Origin: Candidatus Aminicenantes bacterium UBA6228
GTDB lineage: Bacteria; Acidobacteriota; Aminicenantia; Aminicenantales; Saccharicenantaceae
Assembly: GCA_002441005.1 (NCBI GenBank)
Contig: DJWO01000010.1
Span: 49,591-113,590, forward strand
Length of the DNA: 64,000 nucleotides
Reading direction: 5' to 3'
The translations under genes and the position numbers were made by a program. The notes beneath the pieces were generated by a model that saw nothing but the letters and a program-made list of their open reading frames with translations, was not told the DNA's origin and ran no database searches. Shown in pieces: positions 17,784 to 25,564 of this stretch. Position 1 is the stretch's first letter. Each line of letters opens with the position of its first letter.

Positions 17784-18941
17784 TTATTGAATTATCTTAG
17801 TGCCAGCTTCGATCCTGACCACCTGAATGGCTGGCTCTTTTCCTGTTGCTTGCCGGTAATCAGACGCCACCCTTTCTTCGAAAAGGCCAATGGACTCAGC
17901 CTTAACCAGGCTAATAGTGCAACCGCCAAAGCCTGCCCCCATCATTCTCGACCCGTAAACACCCTGAAGCCGGGCAGCTGATTCGACCAGCAGGTCCAGT
18001 TCACGGCAGCTGACTTCATATTCATCTCTAAGCCCCAAATGAGATTCATACATTCTCTGGCCGAAAGACACCAGATCCCGCTTAAGCAAATCCTGGCAGG
18101 CTTGCTCTACTCTCTGGTTTTCTCTAAGGACATAGGCACATCTCTTAAAGACAGCCGGTTCAAATTCAGTCTGATGGGCGACCAGCATAGTCAGAGTCAC
18201 ATCCCTCAAGCTTTTTAACCCGGAATAATATTTTCCGAGAAGATTAACTCCAGACTCACACTGCTGGCGCCTGATATTATACTCGGAAGCGGCTAAGGCC
18301 CTCCTGACACCGCTATCGCTGATAACGATCCTGACCTCTTCCCATTCAAACGGAAAATATTCAAAGTCAAAGGTTCGGCAGTCAATTTTCATCACCTTTC
18401 TCGGCTGCCCGAGAAGATTGGCAAACATATCCATAATACCGCATTTAACCCCAACAAAATCGTTTTCAGCTTTCCTGGCCAGTTTGGCCAGCGTCAGCCG
18501 GTCAAGTTTCAAGCTAAAGAGGTAATTAAGGGCAAAAGCCAGGCCGCCTTCAATGGCGGCCGAAGATGACATCCCCCCGCCAATCGGCACATTGCCGCCA
18601 AAGGCCAGGTCAAGGCCTCTGATTCCATAACCGGCCTGAAGAAAAACAGCCAGCACTCCCTGAAGATAATCGGGCCAGTGTAAATCTGACTTTTCCAGCC
18701 GGTCAAGGGAAGTGCTGAACTCCTGGTTAAAGTCGCAGGCATAAAAGCGGCAGGTTCGGTCTTCCCGGGGGGCAATGGCCAGGATAACCGCCCGGTCGGT
18801 GGCTCCAGGCAGAACGAAGCCTTCATTATAATCAGTGTGTTCACCAATCAGATTGATTCTGCCCGGTGAAGAAATTATAAGGGGCTCACGGCCAAACTTC
18901 TCCAGGAAGGTGTCTCTGACTGTTTTGACCAGGTTGTTCAT
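17784..18941 (-). CDS. galK: Galactokinase
   Basis: 385 residues of the GHMP kinase family. Galactokinase signature RINLIGEHTDYNEGFVLP near residue 26-45, the ATP-binding GGGMSSSAAIEGG loop, and MMGAGFGGCTISLV near the C-terminus. It phosphorylates alpha-D-galactose to galactose-1-phosphate, first step of the Leloir pathway. I chose the ATG at 18941 (AGGAG five bases upstream) over a GTG at 18947. No galT or galE is in the window, but the GH42 beta-galactosidase at 47-49 kb could supply galactose. Confidence 0.95.
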   Translation of the reverse strand: MNNLVKTVRDTFLEKFGREPLIISSPGRINLIGEHTDYNEGFVLPGATDRAVILAIAPREDRTCRFYACDFNQEFSTSLDRLEKSDLHWPDYLQGVLAVFLQAGYGIRGLDLAFGGNVPIGGGMSSSAAIEGGLAFALNYLFSLKLDRLTLAKLARKAENDFVGVKCGIMDMFANLLGQPRKVMKIDCRTFDFEYFPFEWEEVRIVISDSGVRRALAASEYNIRRQQCESGVNLLGKYYSGLKSLRDVTLTMLVAHQTEFEPAVFKRCAYVLRENQRVEQACQDLLKRDLVSFGQRMYESHLGLRDEYEVSCRELDLLVESAARLQGVYGSRMMGAGFGGCTISLVKAESIGLFEERVASDYRQATGKEPAIQVVRIEAGTKIIQ

Positions 18942-18993
18942 GTTCACTCCTCAACAAAAATCTTTAAGACTCAAATCACCTCGCCAGGTAAAA

Positions 18994-19022
18994 TGATTAT
19001 CAGTTTAACTGCTGTTTGTCAA
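18994..19022 (-). promoter_or_regulatory. Promoter of galK
   Basis: Minus-strand TTGACA (plus 19017-19022), 17-bp spacer, TAATCA (plus 18994-18999), about 53 bp before the galK start. Confidence 0.55.
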
Positions 19023-19120
19023 AGCCGGAATAATGGACTCTTTAAAATGGAGATGACTACGATAATTTCCACCGGACGGAAGCCGGTCTTAAAGACCTTT
19101 TCAGACTGGACCGACTTTTT

Positions 19121-20176
19121 TTATAGCGGGAACAGATAAAACAGAGCCAGAACTAACTGGGCCGGTTTCCGGTAAGGGGTAAAGCTAGTATCGGTTGCGC
19201 CCCCTATGGCCGGGTCAGGAAACCACTGCCACCAGAACATTCCTCTTAGATAAGGCCGGCCCCGGACCGTCCGGAGGGCAGCTTCATAGCCATTACGCTG
19301 GACTCTCAGGTCAACTGGCCCTTCTTTCTGCCAGTCCCAGGGGTTTATGGCTCCGCCTTTAATACTCCGATAGCCAATTTCGGTAATCAGAACTGGCTTT
19401 TTCCATTTAGTGGATAGAGCTTCAAGCCCGGGCAAAATTCTGCGCCAGCCAGCAACCAGGTCAGAGACTGACGGCTGTAATTTATTGCTCAGGGTCGGAT
19501 AGAGATCCTGACCAATAAAATCAAGGGCGCCCCAGAAAGTGACCGCCTCCGGCCGGGTTTCAAGCTGATCATCAGCATAGACCAGCCGACCTTTATAAAC
19601 CTCCCGGATGGAAGCGATGGTCGCCAGCCAGTCTTCTGACCGTTTTAAGGTACTATCCAGCTCGCAACCAAGACAGAACTCTTCAGCCCCAGCCAGGGAG
19701 GCCAGCCGGGCATAATGGAGAATGAAATCCCGGTAGGATGAAAACCATAATTGCCAGAGAGACTCATCAAAGTTCTGACCGATTTGCCCGCGCCAGTGAG
19801 ACTCGTCATTAAGCAGGTCAAGATGAGGCTTGAGCATGACCTTCAGTCCAAGCTGCCGGGCATAGGCTATGATTCCGGTTAGAGATTCATCATCAGGCGT
19901 TAAGGCCCCGCTATAATCTATATAGGTCGAATCAATATTATCCTGATAACCTGTAACCAGGAGGCTGATCCAGCTGGCTCTGGTCTGTTTAAGATGCCGG
20001 AGGGATAGACGGGCAGCGGGGGAAGCATAAGCCTGGCGGCTGTAGCCAGTAAAGGCTATTCCTTTCTGAAATTTCTGGAATTCCCGGTCAGAAAGAAATT
20101 CGGTCAGCAGGCTCGAACCAGAGAAAAAGCCCAGAGCAATGACAACCAGGGCGGTAAACTGATATTTGATTTTCAT
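19121..20176 (-). CDS. Secreted GH113-like glycoside hydrolase (beta-mannanase-type TIM barrel)
   Basis: About 351 residues. An N-terminal hydrophobic segment suggests export or anchoring. KGIAFTGYSRQAY, then a run of TIM-barrel strands, LGCELD (predicted acid/base Glu about 175 counting from the GTG at 20185) and VLITEIGYRS (predicted nucleophile Glu about 269) match clan GH-A, most like GH113 beta-1,4-mannanases. The substrate is inference. Start is uncertain: the ATG at 20176 has GAGGAGG directly against it, and a GTG at 20185 lies upstream without a site. Stands alone, divergent from the GWxTD lipoprotein. Confidence 0.72.
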   Translation of the reverse strand: MKIKYQFTALVVIALGFFSGSSLLTEFLSDREFQKFQKGIAFTGYSRQAYASPAARLSLRHLKQTRASWISLLVTGYQDNIDSTYIDYSGALTPDDESLTGIIAYARQLGLKVMLKPHLDLLNDESHWRGQIGQNFDESLWQLWFSSYRDFILHYARLASLAGAEEFCLGCELDSTLKRSEDWLATIASIREVYKGRLVYADDQLETRPEAVTFWGALDFIGQDLYPTLSNKLQPSVSDLVAGWRRILPGLEALSTKWKKPVLITEIGYRSIKGGAINPWDWQKEGPVDLRVQRNGYEAALRTVRGRPYLRGMFWWQWFPDPAIGGATDTSFTPYRKPAQLVLALFYLFPL

Positions 20177-20262
20177 CCTCCTCACTTTTTAGCATTTTTC
20201 TTCTTAAATAGTCAAAGACTATCAGGTCTGAAGGTCAGGCCGGCCCCAGCTAAAAATTGCTT

Positions 20263-20291
20263 TTGACATTTAGTGGCTCAGGTGTTATTTT
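20263..20291 (+). promoter_or_regulatory. Promoter of the GWxTD lipoprotein gene
   Basis: Perfect TTGACA (20263-20268), 17-bp spacer, TATTTT (20286-20291), 30 bp before the ATG at 20322. Confidence 0.6.
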
Positions 20292-20321
20292 ATATTTAGA
20301 AATAAAGGGCAAGGTGAAAAA

Positions 20322-20972
20322 ATGAAAAGCAAATTAAGCCTATTTGTCTTGGCTTTGATTTTTCTGGCTGTGGCCTGCGGGATGAACAGCCTGCCTTCCA
20401 GGGATTCCTGGTATGCCCAGCACTATTTTATCATGCATGATTATGAGCAGAATACCTATCGCCAGCTGACTTCGGCTGGACGCCTTGAGTTTCAAAAACT
20501 TTTCTGGGAAGCCAGGCAGCCAGTGGCTAAACAGGAGTTCGACAACCGACTGCTGGCTATTCAGCGCCTGTTCAAAACGGAAAATCGCAATCAGCCCTGG
20601 AATACGGACCGGGCCAGGGTCTATTTGCTCAACGGCTCACCAGTTTCGATTGACTACCGTCAGAATAATGATTGGGTAACCACCATGTCGCCTTCGTCCA
20701 GCGGTGTGTCCAGAGGCGTGGACGTTAATGACCGGACCAATGAAGATATCCAGGCCAATACCGCTGAAATCTGGGTCTATCCTTATGATAAGTATTTCAT
20801 TTACTATATTTTTACTTTTTCTTCTCCCAGCAGCTGGAAATTAGATCCGGCCACCTTTCAAAATAACCGTTATCTGCAAAATCTCGAAGAACTGAATAAA
20901 GACTTGACCTTCGCGGTGATTGACGAGGAAGCTTATAAAGCTAAACTGGCTGTCCTACCTCACAGCAAATAA
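20322..20972 (+). CDS. GWxTD-domain lipoprotein
   Basis: 216 residues. A lipoprotein signal peptide ends with the lipobox LAVAC, so the mature protein starts at Cys19 and is membrane anchored. The middle carries the core of the GWxTD domain in a degenerate form: PWNTDRARVYLLNGSP, where the family has GWKTDRGRIYIILGPP, preceded by FWEARQP and followed by EIWVYPYDKYF. The family is uncharacterised and common in Acidobacteria, Aminicenantes and Bacteroidetes-like lineages. A larger GWxTD protein lies at 29.9-31.9 kb. It is followed at once by the convergent tRNA-Glu. Confidence 0.82.
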   Translation: MKSKLSLFVLALIFLAVACGMNSLPSRDSWYAQHYFIMHDYEQNTYRQLTSAGRLEFQKLFWEARQPVAKQEFDNRLLAIQRLFKTENRNQPWNTDRARVYLLNGSPVSIDYRQNNDWVTTMSPSSSGVSRGVDVNDRTNEDIQANTAEIWVYPYDKYFIYYIFTFSSPSSWKLDPATFQNNRYLQNLEELNKDLTFAVIDEEAYKAKLAVLPHSK

Positions 20973-20984
20973 AGCTAGAGGAAA

Positions 20985-21057
20985 TAGCGCCACGGGGATT
21001 CGAACCCCGGTCTGATGGCTGAGAACCACCCGTCCTGGGCCTCTAGACGATGGCGCC
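20985..21057 (-). tRNA. tRNA-Glu (anticodon CTC)
   Basis: On the minus strand: acceptor GGCGCCA with TGGCGCT (one G-U at the end), D arm GTCTAGAGGCC, anticodon stem GGTGG/CCATC around loop TTCTCAG (anticodon CTC, reading GAG), and T arm CGGGGTTCGAATCCCCG. CCA is not encoded, so it must be added by a nucleotidyltransferase. Confidence 0.93.
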
Positions 21058-21067
21058 GCAAGCCTGA

Positions 21068-21096
21068 AAAATAGCAAATTATTTTTTGACTGTCAA
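21068..21096 (-). promoter_or_regulatory. Promoter of tRNA-Glu
   Basis: Minus-strand TTGACA (plus 21091-21096), 17-bp spacer, TATTTT (plus 21068-21073); predicted start about four bases before the tRNA 5' end. Confidence 0.65.
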
Positions 21097-21108
21097 CTGA
21101 ACCCAGGC

Positions 21109-22854
21109 TCAAAAGCGGCGAGCCTGAAGCAGTTTGGCAGAGGTTTCTCCACCGTTCAAGCGGTAAAGCAGGGGTAATGGCCGGTCAAGGCCCTCTACAT
21201 AGTCTGGAGAATTTTCCCACCGGTAATTTAAAATGCCAGCCAGATCCGAGAAAAACTGCCAGCGGCGCCGATTAAGGTTTTTAACCAGATGAAAATGATT
21301 GGCCGGCATCCCCATTTTAACCAGGCTGGCTGGAACCTGGTCATAAGTGACAAAAGTATGCGGCCAGGAATAGTCCGAAGCCCGGCAGACCGCCTCGGCT
21401 AAAGGCCAGGGCAGCTCAACAGTTTCTGCTTCTCCCTGGATCATGGTCAACAGCCCGCTCAGGTCAGAATAGGCCAGCCGGCCAGCCAGGCCCTTCAGAC
21501 CTCCAGGTGAAACAAAACTTACCGAATAGCCGCCACCCGGGAAGTAGTAATCTATGGCCTTAAAAAGAAAAGCCTCAGCGGCATAATCAAGGGAAGCCGA
21601 GCCGGAGTTGTTGCCATCAATAAATCCCAGTTTCAGCCATTTTTCCTGTTTAAAGGGGCTGAGGTCAATTTTCAAAGCCCGGGCTTTTTTCTCAATCTCC
21701 CATGGTTCATAGACTTTGCGAAAATCCATGAAAAGAACCGGCTCCCCGCCACTTAAATAGCAATAGCAGATCATGGTCAGGAGCCCCTGAATATCATTTT
21801 CGGTAGCAAAGGGAATGACCGGTTTGCGGCCGGTGTGATCTTCAGTCGAGTTAAAAAGCGTTTCAGCTATATCAGCCGTAGCCATAGGTATTCCCCGGCG
21901 GTCAGAGCCCCAGGCTAATTGACTGGCCCAGCCGCCGGCGATAGCCTTTACGTCTTTAAGGTAATTGCGGATAATAAGATAAAGAGCCAGCCCTTCATCC
22001 AGTTTTTGTTTATCTCCGGCCGATAAAGCCAGGGCTTTGACCTTTTCCTGCCCGGTCAAAACAGCCTGGCCTGAATCTCTGATTTCTTCTGTGTTGGGAA
22101 AAATCCTGCCTTTAAATTTTTTGTTTACCACCCAATCGTGCAAGGCCTTCAGTTCCTCTGGATCATAGCCGGCTTTCTTCCGGAGTTGATCAGCAAAAAG
22201 TTTCATTGACTCCCGGGTAGATTCCAGTCCCAGATAGCGCCGGGCAGCATGGACATGGTTAAGAGCGGTCTCCATTTGCATCGAATCAACATCTACAGAT
22301 ACATACCTTTTGCCCTGCAGGGCCACTCTGGTCAGGATGGCATAGCCCAGGTCGGTCAGAAGTTCAGCCGTAGCTTCATCAAATTCTGGCTCAAGCCCAG
22401 TTTCCGGCATATTCCCGATGATCAGATGGCACAGCCGCCCTGTCTGGGCATAAGCTCCAGTCAGGGCATCCAGGCCAACCACCCCCGGTTTTGGTGCATT
22501 ATTGCCGCCAGCACAGGCCAGAGGAGTAGAAGCGGGAAAATGGGCAGTCAGAGCCATAGCTGATTTTCCCGGGAAAAACCAGGTGTCTGGAACCATAAAC
22601 AGGGCCCCGGCTCCAGCTTCCTTTAGTTCCTTAGCCCCTGAGTCAGCCGTGGCTTCCGAATCAACTAAATGCGAACAATAGAAAATGTTGGGAGAATGGC
22701 CGTCAGGCAGCTTCAACCGGCTGGCCAGCAGCCTGGCTGTCATCCGGCCTATGTTGAAAGCCCTGGTTCTGGAAGCCTCATCCAGCCTCGGGTCACAGGG
22801 AACAAAGACACCGAGGGTTGGGACCTCAGGATTCTTTTTGCTGATGTATGGCAT
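21109..22854 (-). CDS. fucI: L-fucose isomerase
   Basis: 581 residues, close to the 591 of the E. coli enzyme. It converts L-fucose to L-fuculose (many also take D-arabinose) with Mn2+. Metal-site candidates are Glu352 in FATENDIQG, Asp377 in LFMDFRK and His520 in MPANHFHLV, in the order and rough spacing of E337, D361 and H528 of the known enzyme. A GGAGGG site precedes the ATG. It follows guaA by 40 bp and may share its transcript. No fuculose kinase or aldolase is in the window. Confidence 0.85.
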   Translation of the reverse strand: MPYISKKNPEVPTLGVFVPCDPRLDEASRTRAFNIGRMTARLLASRLKLPDGHSPNIFYCSHLVDSEATADSGAKELKEAGAGALFMVPDTWFFPGKSAMALTAHFPASTPLACAGGNNAPKPGVVGLDALTGAYAQTGRLCHLIIGNMPETGLEPEFDEATAELLTDLGYAILTRVALQGKRYVSVDVDSMQMETALNHVHAARRYLGLESTRESMKLFADQLRKKAGYDPEELKALHDWVVNKKFKGRIFPNTEEIRDSGQAVLTGQEKVKALALSAGDKQKLDEGLALYLIIRNYLKDVKAIAGGWASQLAWGSDRRGIPMATADIAETLFNSTEDHTGRKPVIPFATENDIQGLLTMICYCYLSGGEPVLFMDFRKVYEPWEIEKKARALKIDLSPFKQEKWLKLGFIDGNNSGSASLDYAAEAFLFKAIDYYFPGGGYSVSFVSPGGLKGLAGRLAYSDLSGLLTMIQGEAETVELPWPLAEAVCRASDYSWPHTFVTYDQVPASLVKMGMPANHFHLVKNLNRRRWQFFSDLAGILNYRWENSPDYVEGLDRPLPLLYRLNGGETSAKLLQARRF

Positions 22855-22894
22855 TTTGCCCTCCGCTAATTCTTATTTTTATCAGCCTGATAAT

Positions 22895-23827
22895 TTAAAT
22901 ATATTCGATGGTGGCCGGCGGCTTAGAAGTAATCTCATAAGCAACTCTGACCACTGAGGGAACTTCAGTTGTGATTCGTTTAGCCAGCTTGGTCAGGATA
23001 TCCCAGGGAACCGGGGTAGGTTGAGCGGTTAAAGCGTCCTGGCTTTCAACCGACCTGATAATTATAATCTGTCCGAATTTTCTTTTTCCCTCTGCCAGAC
23101 CGGTGGCCATATCATTCATCAAAACCGCAAAAGCTTGAAAGGGCTGAAGAGGAGCCAGTTCCTCTTCAACGATCCTGGTTGCTTTCCTGACCAGTTCCAC
23201 CCTTTCCGGCGTTACTTCGCCAATTATTCTGGTGGCCAGAGCCGGACCGGGAAAAGGCATTCTCTGGAAAATTACTTCCGGCAAGCCCAGTTCCCGTCCA
23301 ACTTCGCGAACCTCATGTTTGAACAACTCTTTTAACGGCTCAACGATCTTGAAGCCAAAACCTTTTTCGGTATCAATCCCGATTTGCTCCAGGATATTAT
23401 GCTGGGTTTTAATTCCTCCCCGGGTTTCTATAATATCAGCCGCAATTGTCCCCTGAATAAGAAAACGGGCCTTGCTCCTGAGAACTTCCCGGCCAAATAC
23501 CTTATAGAAGGCATAGCGGAAGGCTTTCCTCTTTTCCTCTGGATCTGTTTTCCCTTTCAAAGCTTCAAAGAATTCTCCCTTAGCTTCGACCACCTCCAGA
23601 TCAAGTCCGAGTCGGGCAAAAGCCGCTCTGACTTCCTCTGGCTCATTCTCCCGCATCAAGCCGTTGTCAATGAAGATGGCTTTGAGCTGAGAACCAAGAG
23701 CCCGATGGGCCAGAACAGTGGCCACCGAGCTATCCACTCCTCCCGACAGAGCCGAAATAGCCTGGTTGTTGCCGATAGTCTTTTTTATCTCTGTTACCTG
23801 TTTGTCGATAAACTTCTTAGGATCCAT
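22895..23827 (-). CDS. guaA: GMP synthase, ATP-pyrophosphatase/dimerisation subunit (stand-alone, no glutaminase domain)
   Basis: 310 residues, containing only the C-terminal two thirds of ordinary GuaA. The PPi loop SGGVDSS is at residues 28-34, followed by the IDNGLMR strand, and the dimerisation domain has RMPFPGPALATRIIGEVTPE and the C-terminal KPPATIEYI. It amidates XMP to GMP. The glutamine amidotransferase domain is absent, as in archaeal two-subunit enzymes (GuaAa plus GuaAb); no separate GuaAa is in the window. A strong GGGAGGAA site precedes the ATG. A structured RNA element lies 118 bp upstream. Confidence 0.93.
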   Translation of the reverse strand: MDPKKFIDKQVTEIKKTIGNNQAISALSGGVDSSVATVLAHRALGSQLKAIFIDNGLMRENEPEEVRAAFARLGLDLEVVEAKGEFFEALKGKTDPEEKRKAFRYAFYKVFGREVLRSKARFLIQGTIAADIIETRGGIKTQHNILEQIGIDTEKGFGFKIVEPLKELFKHEVREVGRELGLPEVIFQRMPFPGPALATRIIGEVTPERVELVRKATRIVEEELAPLQPFQAFAVLMNDMATGLAEGKRKFGQIIIIRSVESQDALTAQPTPVPWDILTKLAKRITTEVPSVVRVAYEITSKPPATIEYI

Positions 23828-23944
23828 TTTTTCCTCCCTGAAGGACGGTATAAAAATGATACATCAAGACCGAGAACTAAGTCCAAAGAAATCTGTTTTT
23901 TGACCAACTTTTTTATTGATTTTTTTAGGGAAATGATGAATATT

Positions 23945-24032
23945 AAAAAAAAGAGGAGGGCCTCTATCCAAGGCGTAAGATTGGCCGGAGAAGGACACCC
24001 CCCGAGAGTCCTTCTCCCCTGCCCTCCTCGGG
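23945..24032 (-). ncRNA. Structured RNA / attenuator-like element upstream of guaA (class unknown)
   Basis: Read on the minus strand: outer stem GAGGAGGGC (plus 24021-24029) with GCCCTCCTC (plus 23953-23961), enclosing a 10-bp hairpin GGAGAAGGAC/GTCCTTCTCC (plus 24008-24017 and 23987-23996) and a smaller CCAA/TTGG hairpin, i.e. a three-way junction, followed directly by eight U. An alternative helix CCCGAG/CTCGGG (plus 24027-24032 and 24001-24006) would compete with the outer stem. It could be a terminator-type riboswitch for guaA or the 3' end of a small RNA. It matches no class I recognise; the rest of 23828-24197 shows nothing else I can support. Confidence 0.5.
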
Positions 24033-24197
24033 AGCGGTTTCTAACCATTTAGTCGCTTTCCCGGCTTAAAAATTGAAATTTATTGGGAGAATTCTAAAAA
24101 TTATTGCTTAGCCCCTGCCAAAAAGTCCGGTCTTACCTGACCTAGGCAGCAATTATTGCCTTAACCTGCTTGAAATGATAAATTAGCTGCAGTCGTC

Positions 24198-25547
24198 ATG
24201 AAACCTTTGAAGTTAAGTGTGTCAGGAGTCAGGGGAATAATTGGCCAGGCCATCACCCCGGAACTGGTCATAGATTTTGCCTCGGCTTTTGGCACCAGGC
24301 TGGCCGCTGGTCCTATTGTCGTCGGCCGGGATAGTCGGAATTCGAGTCCGATGATTTCGGCCGGGGTGGTTTCTGCTTTGCTGGCTACCGGTCATGACGT
24401 CATTGACCTCGGCCTTTGTCCAACGCCAGTTATCGAGTTCCAGGTAAAAAGACAGAAGGCGGCTGGAGCAGTTTCGATTACCGGCGGGCATAATCCTGCC
24501 TCCTGGAATGCCTTAAATTTCATCAATGGCCAGGGAACCTACCTGAACGAATTTCAAGGGCAGGAACTGCTTGATCTTTATCATTTGAATTGCTTCCAGC
24601 CGGTCTTCTTCAAGAAAACGCCCGGAGTCATCAGAGAATTAAATCCGGAAGAGCCTTACTTTGACTGGCTGCTCAGCCGGCTTAATCTGCCGGCTATCAA
24701 ACAGGCCCATTTTAAGGTAGTAGCGGATCCAGTCAATGGGGCTGGCTCGAAATTAATTGACCAACTGTTTGACTTGCTTGGAGCTCAACTTATTGCCATA
24801 AATAATGAGGCTAATGGCTATTTTCCCCACGACCCGGAGCCCAGGCCAAGAAACGCTATGGAGGTTTCTTCTCTGGTCAAAATTACCGGAGCCGACATTG
24901 GTTTTCTTCTTAACAGTGATGCCAGCCGGTTGTCGCTTGTCTCGGAAAATGGTGAAACTCTTTCAGAGGAATATACCCTGCCGCTGCTGGCCAGTTATTA
25001 TCTAAAAAAACATCCCGGGCCAGTGGTCACCAATCTTTCAACTTCCATGATGATAGACGAGGTAGCTAAAGAGAAAAAGGTGTCCGTCATCAGAACCAGA
25101 GTCGGTCAGTCAGCCATTATCCAGGCCATGCTGGAAGAAAAAGCAGCTGTGGCCGGGGAAGGAAGCGGTGGCCTGGCTTTTGATTATTTTCAGCCTGCCT
25201 TCGATGCTTTAGCCGCCATGGCTTTATTTCTTGAACTGCTGGCGGTTGAAGGCCAGAAATTATCGGCTCTGGTCGAAAGACTCCCCCGCTATCATATTGT
25301 CAAGGACAGCCTGGCCTGCCCGGCTCACCGCTTGCACACCCTGGTAGCCGAAGTTAAAAAACTTTATCCCGGGGAAGAAATAAATCAAATGGACGGCCTG
25401 AGGATAGACAAAAAGGATCTCTGGCTTCATGTCCGGGCTTCAGCCACGGAGCCCTTAATTCGCCTCATAGCTGAAAGCTCATCGCCGCACCGGGCCCAGG
25501 CAGAGGTTGATAAGATCATGTCCTATCTCAGGCGATTAACCGGTTAG
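24198..25547 (+). CDS. Phosphohexomutase-family paralogue lacking catalytic serine (probable pseudoenzyme)
   Basis: 449 residues with the alpha-D-phosphohexomutase fold throughout: SGVRGIIGQAITPE at the start, sugar-binding GEGSGG, and phosphate-binding RASATEPLIRL near the end. The phosphoserine loop, normally T-A-S-H-N-P, reads T-G-G-H-N-P (residues 95-100), so the catalytic serine (position 97) is glycine. The metal loop, D-x-D-x-D-R in active enzymes, reads N-S-D-A-S-R (239-244), leaving one of three aspartates. It should not bind Mg2+ or catalyse normal phosphotransfer. The frame is intact and full length, so it is retained for something. The active-looking paralogue starts 17 bp downstream. 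Confidence 0.88.
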   Translation: MKPLKLSVSGVRGIIGQAITPELVIDFASAFGTRLAAGPIVVGRDSRNSSPMISAGVVSALLATGHDVIDLGLCPTPVIEFQVKRQKAAGAVSITGGHNPASWNALNFINGQGTYLNEFQGQELLDLYHLNCFQPVFFKKTPGVIRELNPEEPYFDWLLSRLNLPAIKQAHFKVVADPVNGAGSKLIDQLFDLLGAQLIAINNEANGYFPHDPEPRPRNAMEVSSLVKITGADIGFLLNSDASRLSLVSENGETLSEEYTLPLLASYYLKKHPGPVVTNLSTSMMIDEVAKEKKVSVIRTRVGQSAIIQAMLEEKAAVAGEGSGGLAFDYFQPAFDALAAMALFLELLAVEGQKLSALVERLPRYHIVKDSLACPAHRLHTLVAEVKKLYPGEEINQMDGLRIDKKDLWLHVRASATEPLIRLIAESSSPHRAQAEVDKIMSYLRRLTG

Positions 25548-25564
25548 AGGTAAAATCGGCAACA

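Noticed and set aside
19060..19115. GGTCTT/AAGACC hairpin downstream of the GH113-like gene as a terminator
   Set aside because: The stem is short and the T-tract weak and on the wrong side for the nearby gene.
23850..23890. Minus-strand promoter TTGGAC...TATCAT just before guaA
   Set aside because: The spacer is 19 bp and the -10 is poor, so I do not call it.
23945..24032. Known purine, THF, ZTP or SRP RNA class for the guaA leader
   Set aside because: None of the conserved core sequences of those classes as I know them is present, so it is reported as unidentified.
23384..24052. A 222-codon plus-strand frame opposite guaA and the structured element
   Set aside because: It lies antisense to a conserved gene, has no recognisable domain and a composition set by the other strand.
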